A stretch of 42,103 nt of DNA from Chloroflexota bacterium (GTDB lineage Bacteria; Chloroflexota; Anaerolineae; Promineifilales; Promineifilaceae): the NCBI GenBank assembly GCA_024277135.1, contig JAJRVV010000119.1, positions 1 through 42,103 of the forward strand. The letters are read 5' to 3'. Positions 15,421 through 23,637 of this stretch are shown one piece after another. Positions within the stretch are counted from its first letter, which is position 1. Every line of letters begins with the position of its first letter. A program made the position numbers and the translations under genes. The notes below the pieces were generated by a model. It was not told the origin of the DNA, did not search any database, and saw only the letters and a program-made list of their open reading frames with translations.

Positions 15421-16381
15421 CCAAATCCAGGAAGATGTGTGCGCGGCGGCGCGGGAAACGGCCGTGCTGGTGGACCGCAGCGATTTGGGCATGTTAAAAG
15501 TGACCGGAGAAACCCGGCTGGACTTGATCCACCGCATGTCTACCCAGGCTGTAAATGATCTGAAAAGCGGCCAGGGGCGGGCCACTGTGTTGACCACAGA
15601 CATTGGCCGCATCATTGACCGGCTGATTTTGTATGTGACTGACGAATCGGTGTATCTGCTGACCGGCGAAAACAACAGCGACGTCATCGCCCATTACTTG
15701 ATGCGGTACGTCTTCTTCATGGATGATTTCCATTTGCAGGATTTGAGCCAGGAAACGGCCGTGTTGGCGGTTTACGGGCCGCAGGCGGGGGCTAAGTTGG
15801 CGGCGGCGGGTTTATCCGATGTGGACATTCCCCTGCATCATTGGCGGCAGGTGGACGTGGGCGGCAAGGCGGCCTTTTTGCACCGCGCCGACCCGGTGCA
15901 GGGGGATGGATATTTCATCATCTGTCACCTGGAAGATAAAACGGCCGTATGGCAGCACCTGACCGGCAGCGGCCTCCTGCCTGTCAGCGAGGAACTCTTT
16001 GAATACATGCGAATTGAGAGCGGCTTGCCCCGGTTTGGCCGGGAGTTGACCGGCGAGTACATCCCGCTGGAAGCGAATTTGTGGGGTGATGTTTCCTTCC
16101 ACAAAGGGTGTTACATCGGTCAGGAAGTGATCGCGCGCATGGAGAGCCGGGGGCGAATCGCTAAAAAGCTGGCGCGGTTACGGCCGTCGGCCCCGGTTGC
16201 GGCCGGCCAAGTCATAACGGCGGATGGTAAAAAGGCAGGCGTCATCACCTCGGCTGCCGACGGCCCCGGCGGCCCGGTGGCGCTCGGTTATGTAAAAACG
16301 GCCGCGCTCAATAATGCCCTCCCCCTCATGGTTGATGATATTTCTCTGAAATCGGTAAAAAGTGACACCGCCGATGCCTGA
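15401..16381 (+). CDS. ygfZ: Folate-binding YgfZ/GcvT-family protein
   Basis: 326 residues from ATG 15401, which has GGAG 7 nt upstream; other in-frame ATGs at 15395, 15407 and 15410 are possible. The GcvT-like fold is seen in LVDRSDLGMLKVTGETRLDL and the family signature KGCYIGQEVIARMESRG (about residues 229-245), with the conserved Cys of YgfZ proteins. YgfZ helps make or repair Fe-S clusters through tetrahydrofolate binding; this fits a locus rich in Fe-S and heme proteins. Overlaps the preceding gene by 20 bp. Confidence 0.87.
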   Translation: MTMMTSNQIQEDVCAAARETAVLVDRSDLGMLKVTGETRLDLIHRMSTQAVNDLKSGQGRATVLTTDIGRIIDRLILYVTDESVYLLTGENNSDVIAHYLMRYVFFMDDFHLQDLSQETAVLAVYGPQAGAKLAAAGLSDVDIPLHHWRQVDVGGKAAFLHRADPVQGDGYFIICHLEDKTAVWQHLTGSGLLPVSEELFEYMRIESGLPRFGRELTGEYIPLEANLWGDVSFHKGCYIGQEVIARMESRGRIAKKLARLRPSAPVAAGQVITADGKKAGVITSAADGPGGPVALGYVKTAALNNALPLMVDDISLKSVKSDTADA

Positions 16382-16415
16382 CGCCGGGAATGGCGTTTTC
16401 AGGATCGACGGTGTC
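16364..16415 (+). terminator. Long imperfect hairpin at the ygfZ 3' end
   Basis: Arms GACACCG...CCTGA..CGCC and their complements (right arm ends CGGTGTC) fold into a stem of about 20 bp with an inner GACGCC-GGAAT-GGCGT tip followed by TTTT. The stem begins inside the last ygfZ codons. It probably ends the 14866-16381 transcript. Confidence 0.5.
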
Positions 16416-16488
16416 TGTTAAGGAGAATGGTTGGCCCGGGGGTGAGCAGCCCTGACCAACCCTACCAATACAACCCCAAATCAACCGG

Positions 16489-17319
16489 TCAACTAAAATC
16501 TGTTCCTTTAAGCCATTGGCTCAACCAGGGAGCCAACACTACCATCGCCCCCAATCCCAACAGAGTTGCCACCAGGGCAAAACCGCCCGGCGTCACCGGG
16601 TAAGCGCCGTTGTTAGCCACGGCCGTGCGCGCTGTCAGGCCGCCTTCACTATCAAAAATCCCGCCGGCGGGACAATCGAGACAGACGTTTTTATGCAAAA
16701 CCAGCGTGTGATCTTGCCAGCGACGGCCGTCCTCAGCCTGGCGGGTTGTCAGGCGCATATGGCAGTCGGTACAAAGCGTGTTTTCATCAAAATCGGCAAC
16801 GGCCGTGTGATTGGCTGTTTTGTGGCAAGTGCGGCAAAGCGTTTGGATAGAGGCCAGTTTCAACCCGGCCGCGTGTGGATCGTGACAGTGAACGCAACGC
16901 ATATCCGCCCGGCTGTGATACGCATCCTGCCAATCGGCATAAGTGTCTACATGGCAGCCGGCGCACATGCGCGAGGAGACGGCCGTCGGCATGATCGCGT
17001 CTGGGTGATTGTTGGGCGCCGGGGCATGGCAAGCGGTGCAACTTACCCCGCCCACCGCGCCCGACCCGGCAGCGTGGCACTCTAAACACGCGCCCGGCAG
17101 CCCCTGCGCCTGCCATTCGGACTGGAAACTGGCATTGGTGACGGCGGTAGCGTGGGCGCTGTTCAACCAATGCGCCCGAATCGCTTCGTGACAGGCCAGA
17201 CAAGGGGCCGGGGCGGGCGGCGTGACGGCAGGCGCGGCGGCAAGCGGTTTGGCCCCGATCATCCAGACCAGGCCGCCCAACAAAAGAGTGGCAATCAATT
17301 GAATACCCCTTCGGTTCAC
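16489..17319 (-). CDS. Heptaheme cytochrome c with C-terminal membrane anchor
   Basis: 276 residues from a GTG at 17319, chosen because it sits just before an N-terminal export helix (GIQLIATLLLGGLVWMIGA) and GGGAG lies 10 nt upstream; a longer frame to 17508 would overlap the preceding gene. Seven CxxCH motifs: CLACH, CLECH, CTACH, CAGCH, CVHCH, CRTCH, CTDCH. A further CLDC lacks the His and may be a decayed eighth site. A C-terminal helix (FALVATLLGLGAMVVLA) anchors it. As the last gene of the NrfD module it is a likely electron exit subunit. Confidence 0.8.
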   Translation of the reverse strand: MNRRGIQLIATLLLGGLVWMIGAKPLAAAPAVTPPAPAPCLACHEAIRAHWLNSAHATAVTNASFQSEWQAQGLPGACLECHAAGSGAVGGVSCTACHAPAPNNHPDAIMPTAVSSRMCAGCHVDTYADWQDAYHSRADMRCVHCHDPHAAGLKLASIQTLCRTCHKTANHTAVADFDENTLCTDCHMRLTTRQAEDGRRWQDHTLVLHKNVCLDCPAGGIFDSEGGLTARTAVANNGAYPVTPGGFALVATLLGLGAMVVLAPWLSQWLKGTDFS

Positions 17320-17348
17320 CGTTTCTCGGCTCCCTACCAGAGATGGTT

Positions 17349-17684
17349 TCAAGCCAGGGCCAGGGTTTGTCGGTAGACCTGGCAGTTCTGGCATTGATGA
17401 CGAACATCGCCGTTTTGGCTGAAAATTTGCCAGCACGGCCGTTCCGGTTGGCGATACGCTGGGCAATATTCCCGCTTGCCCGCTGCACAGCCCCGCATTT
17501 GCCAGCATGTCTGGCGGATGGAAGCTCGTTTGTCAATCCCTGACGTGGCGGCTTGCGCTTCTCTGGCCCAACGAGCATCCAACCGGCCCAGCAAGCGGGC
17601 CAGGAGCAGCGTCAGCGCCAGCGGCAAGATGCAGCGCAGCGAGAGGCAAAGTAGCAGCGTAACGGATTCAGCAGGTTGTTCCAT
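17349..17684 (-). CDS. Small membrane protein with two-CW cysteine motif
   Basis: 111 residues. One N-terminal membrane helix (LLLCLSLRCILPLALTLLLA) precedes a Cys-rich module: CWQMRGC, EYCPAY, PCWQIF and CQNCQVY. This CW...C...CP...CW...CxxC pattern is that of the two-CW domain seen in many redox or sensory proteins; whether it binds metal is not shown here. It sits between a 41-aa peptide gene and a heptaheme gene in the leftward NrfD module, with 5-nt and 29-nt gaps. Confidence 0.65.
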   Translation of the reverse strand: MEQPAESVTLLLCLSLRCILPLALTLLLARLLGRLDARWAREAQAATSGIDKRASIRQTCWQMRGCAAGKREYCPAYRQPERPCWQIFSQNGDVRHQCQNCQVYRQTLALA

Positions 17685-17689
17685 GACGT

Positions 17690-17815
17690 TTAATAGTTAA
17701 AACGGCCGTTCCGTTTGTCCAGCATCGTGTCCAGTAGCAGCAAAACGGACGTGGGCAAGACGAATCGCACCAATGCAAATGTGACCAAAATCAAAACTGC
17801 TTCTAACGGGTTCAT
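17690..17815 (-). CDS. 41-aa single-helix membrane peptide
   Basis: ATG at 17815 to TAA at 17690. The Shine-Dalgarno GGAAGGA lies 6 nt before the start, which supports real translation. The product is one hydrophobic helix (AVLILVTFALVRFVLPTSVL) followed by LLLLDTMLDKRNGRF. It lies between nrfD and the two-CW gene with short gaps. A small assembly or stabilising subunit of the membrane complex is a fair guess; no family is recognised. Confidence 0.55.
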   Translation of the reverse strand: MNPLEAVLILVTFALVRFVLPTSVLLLLDTMLDKRNGRFNY

Positions 17816-17843
17816 CAGAATCCTTCCTTTGGCGAATGTCCGC

Positions 17844-19106
17844 TCAATTGGCAGCCATCGCCGGTTCGGATTGCGGCTGGGGGATGACGGTCGTTGTCAT
17901 CTGTGGGTGTTTCACCACATCCAGGTGGCGCGCGCCCAGCGTGAAAGCCATCAAGCCATAGGCCACAATCCCGGCCCCCGCCATCAACTCCACGGTGGAG
18001 GGCCAATATTGGGTATACCGCGCCACAATCTGCTGTGGCAAATAAGTCAATACGATCATCTGACCGACCATTATCGTATCCCAGCGGTAGGCGATTGTGC
18101 CGCCGACCACCAGGGCCAGCGCCGCCATCCGCCACATGCCATTTTGCCGCAGTCTTTTGCGCCGCAGCAGGAAAATGGGGACGATGATGCCCAGTAAAAT
18201 CTCGCCTAACCAGAAGTTAAGCGCCAATGGCCATTGTGTCAGGATTTGCAAGGATTCGGTACGGCCGGGCTGGTAGGTGTAGGTGATGGCAAAGGCGTCC
18301 CAAAATCGAAAGTATAGGTAGCCGATCAAGGCCCAGCCGATGACGGACGCCAATTTGTCCAGCAGGTCGTCGTTAACCGCAGCTTTTCGGCTCAACCGGG
18401 CGCTGATCATTGAAGCCAGCGCCGTCAGGGAAATGCCGCCAATCACCGCTGAGTAGATGAACAACACCGAGATGCCGGGGCGATACCAGGCGGGCCGCGC
18501 TTGCAGCACGCCAAAGGTGGCGCCCAGCGAGGATTGGTGCAGCAAGGAAAAGGCCAGGCCAAACAGCGCCAAAATCGGGGACAGATGGTGGACTTGCCGC
18601 ATTCGGGCGGCCACCCAGGGGAAGGCCCGCCGCATCCAATCCGATCCGCCGATGATGGGCAATGTCTCCAGCGCCAGCACGCTGAAGTAAAGGCCGACGC
18701 ACATCGTCACTTCCCAGAGGACGGAGTGGGTGTTCCAGAAGACAAAGCCGTGCCAGAACCGGTCGGGGCGGCCGATGTCCAGCAGCAGGCAGAGCATGGC
18801 CATGCTGTAGCCGATGATGCCGATAAAAGTGGCGGTGCGGGCGACGGGTGCGTACTCTTTAGCTCCAACCAGGTAAACGACGGCGCAGAGGGAAAAAGCG
18901 CCGGCGCTGAGGGCGATGGCAGAGAGGTCAATGACAATCCATAACCCCCAGGGAACCAGGTCGGTGAGATTGGTGACGACCAATCCTTTGCTGAACACTT
19001 CGATGCCGGCGGCGATGCCGCCGCCGATGACGGCCGTCAATGCCAGCATCCAGGCGGCGTACCCTAGCTTTTTCCAGGTGTTTGATGTGAGTGATACGTT
19101 ACCCAT
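17844..19106 (-). CDS. nrfD: NrfD/PsrC-family quinone-interacting membrane subunit
   Basis: 420 residues from the ATG at 19106 (GAGGAG 9 nt upstream); an ATG 12 codons earlier is possible. The start overlaps the stop of the Fe-S gene by 8 bp, indicating coupling. A polytopic protein with about 9-10 helices and typical NrfD segments: VPWGLWIVIDLSAIALSAGA, LLDIGRPDRFWHG, WNTHSVLWEVTMC, LHQSSLGATFG. NrfD proteins exchange electrons between quinone and the attached Fe-S subunit. No molybdopterin catalytic gene is nearby. Confidence 0.9.
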   Translation of the reverse strand: MGNVSLTSNTWKKLGYAAWMLALTAVIGGGIAAGIEVFSKGLVVTNLTDLVPWGLWIVIDLSAIALSAGAFSLCAVVYLVGAKEYAPVARTATFIGIIGYSMAMLCLLLDIGRPDRFWHGFVFWNTHSVLWEVTMCVGLYFSVLALETLPIIGGSDWMRRAFPWVAARMRQVHHLSPILALFGLAFSLLHQSSLGATFGVLQARPAWYRPGISVLFIYSAVIGGISLTALASMISARLSRKAAVNDDLLDKLASVIGWALIGYLYFRFWDAFAITYTYQPGRTESLQILTQWPLALNFWLGEILLGIIVPIFLLRRKRLRQNGMWRMAALALVVGGTIAYRWDTIMVGQMIVLTYLPQQIVARYTQYWPSTVELMAGAGIVAYGLMAFTLGARHLDVVKHPQMTTTVIPQPQSEPAMAAN

Positions 19107-19902
19107 CTGACCTATCTCCTCGCGCCCGGCTTTCGTCTTCATCCCGATGAGCGGGTAAATAGTAAACGCGCGGCCCGGTTCCCATATCCTCGCGCAAACG
19201 GAAGGAGGGGCGCTGGATCAAAATTTGATTGACTTTCGACTCCGGGTCATTCAGGTCGCCAAACACGCGGGCTTCAACCGGGCAGACGACAACGCAAGCC
19301 GGCGTGGCGTCCGCGTCTTGGCCCGGCGTCAATCCCAGCGACAACCCCCGTTCAATGCGGTGATAGCAGAAGGAGCATTTTTCGACGACGCCGCGCGGCC
19401 GTCGTTCTACTTCGGGGACGCCCCATTCGGGCACGGCCGGGTTTTCTGCGGTGAACGCCTCCCAATTGAAGGCACGGGCGCCGTAGGGACAGGCCACTTC
19501 GCAGTAGCGGCAGCCAATGCACCGATCATAATCCATCATGACGATGCCGTCGGCTCGTTTATAGCTGGCTTTGACGGGACAGACGCTGACGCAGGGGGCA
19601 TGGTGGCAGTGCATACACGGCCGAGGCAAATACACATCCCGGTCGCCCAATTTGCCGGTATCGATCACCCGGTTCCATTCGATGGTCGGGGGGGTGTCGT
19701 TGTGCGCCTGGCACGCCAGTGTGCAGTAACCGCAGCCGGTGCATTTGTCCTGGTCTATGATCATCACCCAACTGTGCGGGCTGGAGCCGGTGGCTTCAGA
19801 GGCGTGCAGCCGGTTTTGGGCGACGCGGCCCACGGCGGTCAATGTCAACGCCACTAGGCCGCCTTTCAAAAAGTTGCGCCGGTTCAGGGTGGGTTCACTC
19901 AT
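19099..19902 (-). CDS. Tat-exported four-cluster ferredoxin subunit (NrfC/PsrB/HybA-like)
   Basis: 267 residues. The N-terminus RRNFLKGGLVALTLTAVG is a twin-arginine signal. Cys groups fit four [4Fe-4S] clusters: CTGCGYCTLACQ, CMHCHHAPCVSVCP, CIGCRYCEVACPYG, and CSFC with a distant ACVVVCP. This is the standard electron-transfer partner of NrfD, placed on the outer face of the membrane. It is preceded by a nonaheme cytochrome gene with a 9-nt gap and overlaps nrfD. Confidence 0.93.
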   Translation of the reverse strand: MSEPTLNRRNFLKGGLVALTLTAVGRVAQNRLHASEATGSSPHSWVMIIDQDKCTGCGYCTLACQAHNDTPPTIEWNRVIDTGKLGDRDVYLPRPCMHCHHAPCVSVCPVKASYKRADGIVMMDYDRCIGCRYCEVACPYGARAFNWEAFTAENPAVPEWGVPEVERRPRGVVEKCSFCYHRIERGLSLGLTPGQDADATPACVVVCPVEARVFGDLNDPESKVNQILIQRPSFRLREDMGTGPRVYYLPAHRDEDESRARGDRSDG

Positions 19903-19911
19903 GATAACGTC

Positions 19912-20865
19912 TCACGATGCCGTCCGGCGGCGGAAAATGGAGCGGGTTGTGAGGAAAACGGCCGTTACCAACCCGCCGCCAATCACGCCCAAACAAATGC
20001 CGATTAAGGCCATGACGCCGAAAGGATTGATTTCCGGCGGCTGCTCGCTCACTTCCGCATTAACGGATGAGGACATGGCATTCAGCGGGATGCGTTTGTT
20101 GTTTTGGAAAGTGATGGCGACGATAGTTGCCTGACCATCATCGTGTAAGCCATTCATATGGCAGGAGACACACACGCTCACATCCACATCAAACGTGTGA
20201 TCCCGCTTGGCGCTGCCTTCGCCGACCGGCCCCTCTATCGGAGCCAAATGGCAGTCGGCGCAGCTTAAGCCTTCGCTGTTGTGTGTGGAATGGGAAAAGC
20301 CATCGGTGAATGTGTGATGGCAACTGGCGCATTGATCGATCACCGAATCTGATTTGAGGCTGGTGCGGTGCTGGCTATGACAGCTTATGCAGGCAACCCC
20401 GGCCCGTCCATGCTGGCTGTTTTGCCATTCAAACCGGGCCTGGATATGGCACTGCCCGCACAATTCTTCTGACCGGTTGGTGGGCATGGGCATATTTGGA
20501 TGGTTGATTTGGACGGGGGCGTGGCAAGCGATGCAGTGGATGTTGTCCTCTTCCCAGGTGTCAGCTATAGGATCGTAACCGGTGGTGTGACAGGCCATGC
20601 ACTCTTTGGCCCCGCCTTGGGCGCCGTGTCCTTGCCGGGCGTGGTTTTCATCATTGGCTAAATGACATTGGCCGCAGGAAAGGCCACGGCCGTGGGCGCT
20701 TTCTTCCCAAATGGTGTAGATAGATTGGTGACATTTGCGGCAATCTGGAATCTCTTTCTCCGGTTCGGAATCTTGCAAAAGCGGGCTGGCCTCTAGTCGG
20801 GCCGCCGGCAGGCAGAGAAGGATGAATAAAAGAGTCCCCCAAATATGGAAACCCCATTTTCGCAT
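19912..20865 (-). CDS. Nonaheme cytochrome c with C-terminal membrane anchor
   Basis: 317 residues. The Shine-Dalgarno AGGAGG is 8 nt before the ATG. A signal sequence (LLFILLCLPAARLEAS) is followed by nine CxxCH motifs: CRKCH, CGQCH, CMACH, CIACH, CGQCH, CISCH, CASCH, CADCH, CVSCH. A C-terminal helix (VMALIGICLGVIGGGLVTAVF) and basic tail anchor it. First gene of the Fe-S/NrfD module, so it probably exchanges electrons with the Fe-S subunit on the outer face. Confidence 0.87.
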   Translation of the reverse strand: MRKWGFHIWGTLLFILLCLPAARLEASPLLQDSEPEKEIPDCRKCHQSIYTIWEESAHGRGLSCGQCHLANDENHARQGHGAQGGAKECMACHTTGYDPIADTWEEDNIHCIACHAPVQINHPNMPMPTNRSEELCGQCHIQARFEWQNSQHGRAGVACISCHSQHRTSLKSDSVIDQCASCHHTFTDGFSHSTHNSEGLSCADCHLAPIEGPVGEGSAKRDHTFDVDVSVCVSCHMNGLHDDGQATIVAITFQNNKRIPLNAMSSSVNAEVSEQPPEINPFGVMALIGICLGVIGGGLVTAVFLTTRSIFRRRTAS

Positions 20866-21157
20866 GGTGTAACCTCCTTGACGAAAATCATTTAGAAGCC
20901 CAACGTGTTGATGATGAGGGAAGTTGATTGGCTCCTGGTTGTCATTGCCTGATGGATTGGCGTTGGCTGGAATGAGGCAGCTATGATTTCAGTGTAACAG
21001 GAGGGAGGGGGCGGGTAAATCCGGCACTTGCCGCAAATTTGGGATGGGGAGTTTACCCCATCCTTGTGGGGTGTTGGCGGGGGCAATATCTATCGTCAGG
21101 CGCACATGCGTCGCCGATAGGGATGACGTTGGCCGTATGGCGAATCAATCCGGCCGT
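20866..21157. other. Intergenic region between response regulator and nonaheme gene
   Basis: 292 bp. It holds a GGATGGGG-AGTTTA-CCCCATCC hairpin (21042-21063), a plausible terminator for the leftward response-regulator transcript. Flanking it is a loose inverted repeat CTATCG/CGATAG (about 21092-21120). The promoter of the nonaheme operon should lie at 20880-21000, but no clear -35/-10 pair was seen. Confidence 0.5.
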
Positions 21158-21802
21158 TCAGGGCTGAATGATGCCTTTGCGAATGGCGTATTTGACCAGT
21201 TCGGTGCGGGAGTGCAGGTTGAGTTTGCGCATGATGTTCTCCCGATGGCGGGCGACGGTTTTGGGGCTGATGACCAGTTGGTCGGCGATTTCGGCGTTGC
21301 TGCTGCCTTCAGCCAGATGGGTGAGCACCTCTTGTTCGCGGGGGGTGAGGCCATCGGGGGCGTTTTCGCTTTCTTTCTCTTGGGTCAAATAATCTTTCAC
21401 CAGCAATTTAGCCAGAGAGGGGTAGAGGTAGACATCATCGGCGGCGGCGGCTTTGATGGCGGTGAGCAGTTCTTCGGGGGCGGCTCTTTTGGGGATGTAG
21501 CCGCTGGCGCCGGCTTCCAGCATTTTGAAGAAGTACTCTTCGTCTTCGTGGATGGTGAGGGCGACGACGGCCGTCTCCGGGAATCGTGCTTTGATTTGAC
21601 GAGTGGCTTCAATGCCGGACAAGTCGGGCAGGCCGATGTCCATTAACACCACATCCGGCCGTTGTAAATGGACGGTTTGCAACGCTTCCTGCGCGGTGCT
21701 GGCTTCGCCGATGATCTCCAAATCAGCTTCGTTTTCCAACAACATGCGCAGTCCCATGCGCACCACCATGTGGTCATCCACTAACAGTAATCGTGTGATC
21801 AT
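21158..21802 (-). CDS. NarL/FixJ-family response regulator
   Basis: 214 residues from the ATG at 21802 (GAGG 6 nt upstream), preferred over a start four codons earlier. A receiver domain with LLLVDDH, phospho-acceptor Asp in DVVLMDIGLPDLSG and the conserved Lys in GYIPKRA is followed by a LuxR-type HTH (LTPREQEVLTHLAEGSSNAE, KTVARHRENIMRKL). The gene overlaps the end of the kinase gene by 29 bp, a strong sign of one pair. It lies between heme gene blocks, which are its likely targets. Confidence 0.92.
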   Translation of the reverse strand: MITRLLLVDDHMVVRMGLRMLLENEADLEIIGEASTAQEALQTVHLQRPDVVLMDIGLPDLSGIEATRQIKARFPETAVVALTIHEDEEYFFKMLEAGASGYIPKRAAPEELLTAIKAAAADDVYLYPSLAKLLVKDYLTQEKESENAPDGLTPREQEVLTHLAEGSSNAEIADQLVISPKTVARHRENIMRKLNLHSRTELVKYAIRKGIIQP

Positions 21803-23282
21803 TTTCGGCCTCATTTGGGAGGTTGTCCGGTTGATATGGAATGTGTACTTGTATGCGTGTTCCTTGCCCTGGCGCAGAGTCGAGGGTGAAGCGGCCGCCG
21901 AGGAGGGAGGCGCGTTCTTGCATACCCATTAACCCCCAGGATGGCCGCATGTCATTATCGGTGATGCGGTCTGGTGAAAAGCCACGGCCGTTGTCCATCA
22001 CCGTCACGCTGGTCTGGCGGGGGCAGTAACATAACGTCACCTCAACTTGGGAGGCGTGGGCATGTTTGACCACATTGGTCAACGCCTCCTGGACGATGCG
22101 GAATAGCGCCGTCTTGAGTGGGACGGGCAGCGGAATGATCTGCCCTTCTACCGTGAAATGGATGGGCAGATCGAATCGGTTCTGGACTTCCCCGCTATAC
22201 CAGCGCAGGGTGGCCGACAACCCCAAATCATCCAGGTGGGACGGCCGTAAATCGGCGATCAGACGTTGCAATTCATCCAGCGAGCGGGCGGCTAACACCT
22301 CTAATTGGCGCAGGTTGCCCGCCGCCCGATCCACATCTTGTTTGAGCGTGGTGGCAATGCCGCGCAAGCCTAACCCAATGGCGGTCAAGGCCTGCCCGGT
22401 TTCATCATGCAGTTCCCGGGCAATGCGCCGCCGTTCCGCTTCCTGCGCGGCTACGATGTGGTGCAGTAGTTTGCCTCGCATCGCTTCGCGTCGTTCGGCC
22501 TCTTCGATGCGGGCGGCTTGCAGTTTGGTAATTTGTAGTTGTGTTTCCACCTCAAAAGAGCGCAGAGAGCGAATGATGAACAGCGCCGCTACCCAGGCAG
22601 CGACGGCGCGCAAAATTTGCACGGGAAAGCCAAAAAGTTCTAAAAAAAGTACTTGATTGATGATGTCGGACGGCCGTAGCAAACTGACGCGGGTGAAAAT
22701 TTGGCCGACAATGCCATACCAGGCAAACGCCATCGCCGCCCATAAACTATCGCGGCCAAACTGTTCCAGACCAGCCTGGCGAAAACTGCGTTGTTGGGCG
22801 ATCAATCCCAGGCTGGCAACGAGGGCGGCGGGAATGCCCAGCACGTATCTGGTCCACACCTCCACCACATCCCACAACTCCTGACCGGGCAGGAAATGAC
22901 CGCGCATAATCATGACGCCAAAGACCCAAATGCCGGATTGTAGCAGGGGCAAGAGCAGGCTTAACCGGCGCGCTTTGAGGTTGGGCGAAAGCAGGGAGGC
23001 GCCAAAGGCCGTTAGTGAGAGGAAGGAAAAAGCCAGCAGGGCGACACGTAGCCCTTCCCATAACCAGGCGGTGAGGGTTTCTTCTGGCAAGTGTCCCATG
23101 ATGCTGAACATTTCCAGCCATTCATGAATACCATGCAGCAGGCCAAAGGCGATAAACGGCCGTAACGCATGTCGCAACCGCTCATCCGTCCCCCGCCCTC
23201 TTTCCAGGAGAACCACCAGCCCCATCGAAAAAAAGGCCAGACCGTAGAGCAGAAATATCAGGCTTAATGAAACTTGGCTCAT
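21774..23282 (-). CDS. Membrane sensor histidine kinase (HisKA_3 type)
   Basis: 502 residues. The N-terminal half has about seven hydrophobic helices and no obvious periplasmic sensor domain. A helical linker leads to the phospho-acceptor His in ERRRIARELHDETGQALTAI. The ATPase domain has EALTNVVKHAHAS (N box), VTVMDNGRGF (G1) and GLMGMQERASLLGG (G2). It autophosphorylates and passes phosphate to the overlapping NarL-type regulator. The 7-helix input suggests sensing within the membrane, for example redox or quinone state; that is inference. Confidence 0.9.
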   Translation of the reverse strand: MSQVSLSLIFLLYGLAFFSMGLVVLLERGRGTDERLRHALRPFIAFGLLHGIHEWLEMFSIMGHLPEETLTAWLWEGLRVALLAFSFLSLTAFGASLLSPNLKARRLSLLLPLLQSGIWVFGVMIMRGHFLPGQELWDVVEVWTRYVLGIPAALVASLGLIAQQRSFRQAGLEQFGRDSLWAAMAFAWYGIVGQIFTRVSLLRPSDIINQVLFLELFGFPVQILRAVAAWVAALFIIRSLRSFEVETQLQITKLQAARIEEAERREAMRGKLLHHIVAAQEAERRRIARELHDETGQALTAIGLGLRGIATTLKQDVDRAAGNLRQLEVLAARSLDELQRLIADLRPSHLDDLGLSATLRWYSGEVQNRFDLPIHFTVEGQIIPLPVPLKTALFRIVQEALTNVVKHAHASQVEVTLCYCPRQTSVTVMDNGRGFSPDRITDNDMRPSWGLMGMQERASLLGGRFTLDSAPGQGTRIQVHIPYQPDNLPNEAENDHTITVSG

Positions 23283-23637
23283 GATTGCCCCAGATAAATT
23301 GACTCCGCACCTCTTTCCATTCTAGATGAAAACTCCTGGCTTTGCAGGTGTCAAAAGTCACTATTTGAATGGATTGGGGAGATAGTAAAAACAGGTGAAG
23401 CGGACGGCCGTCTGTTACATGTGTCACCAGGAAGCATGACGTTTGGCCGATGTTCTCATAAATCATTAACCTTATACTTCTATACGGGAAGCAACCGCTT
23501 TTACTCTTTACTCCATTTAGACAAGCGACTGCAAAAGAAGGCATGGGATCAAGCAAGCGACAAGATACGCTTTGAGAAACAAGCAAAGCGCGTTGGCTGC
23601 AAACACCCCCGCTTCACTTGAATTTAGGAGGAGAAGG
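23283..23637. promoter_or_regulatory. Divergent control region with CRP/FNR-like site
   Basis: 355 bp between the kinase gene and the octaheme gene. GTTACA-TG-TGTCAC (23414-23427) is a palindrome with one mismatch, similar to sites at 14762 and 29585. An AT-rich stretch follows (23456-23490). The octaheme gene has the strong Shine-Dalgarno AGGAGGAGAAGG just before its ATG. No gene is visible here. Confidence 0.45.
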
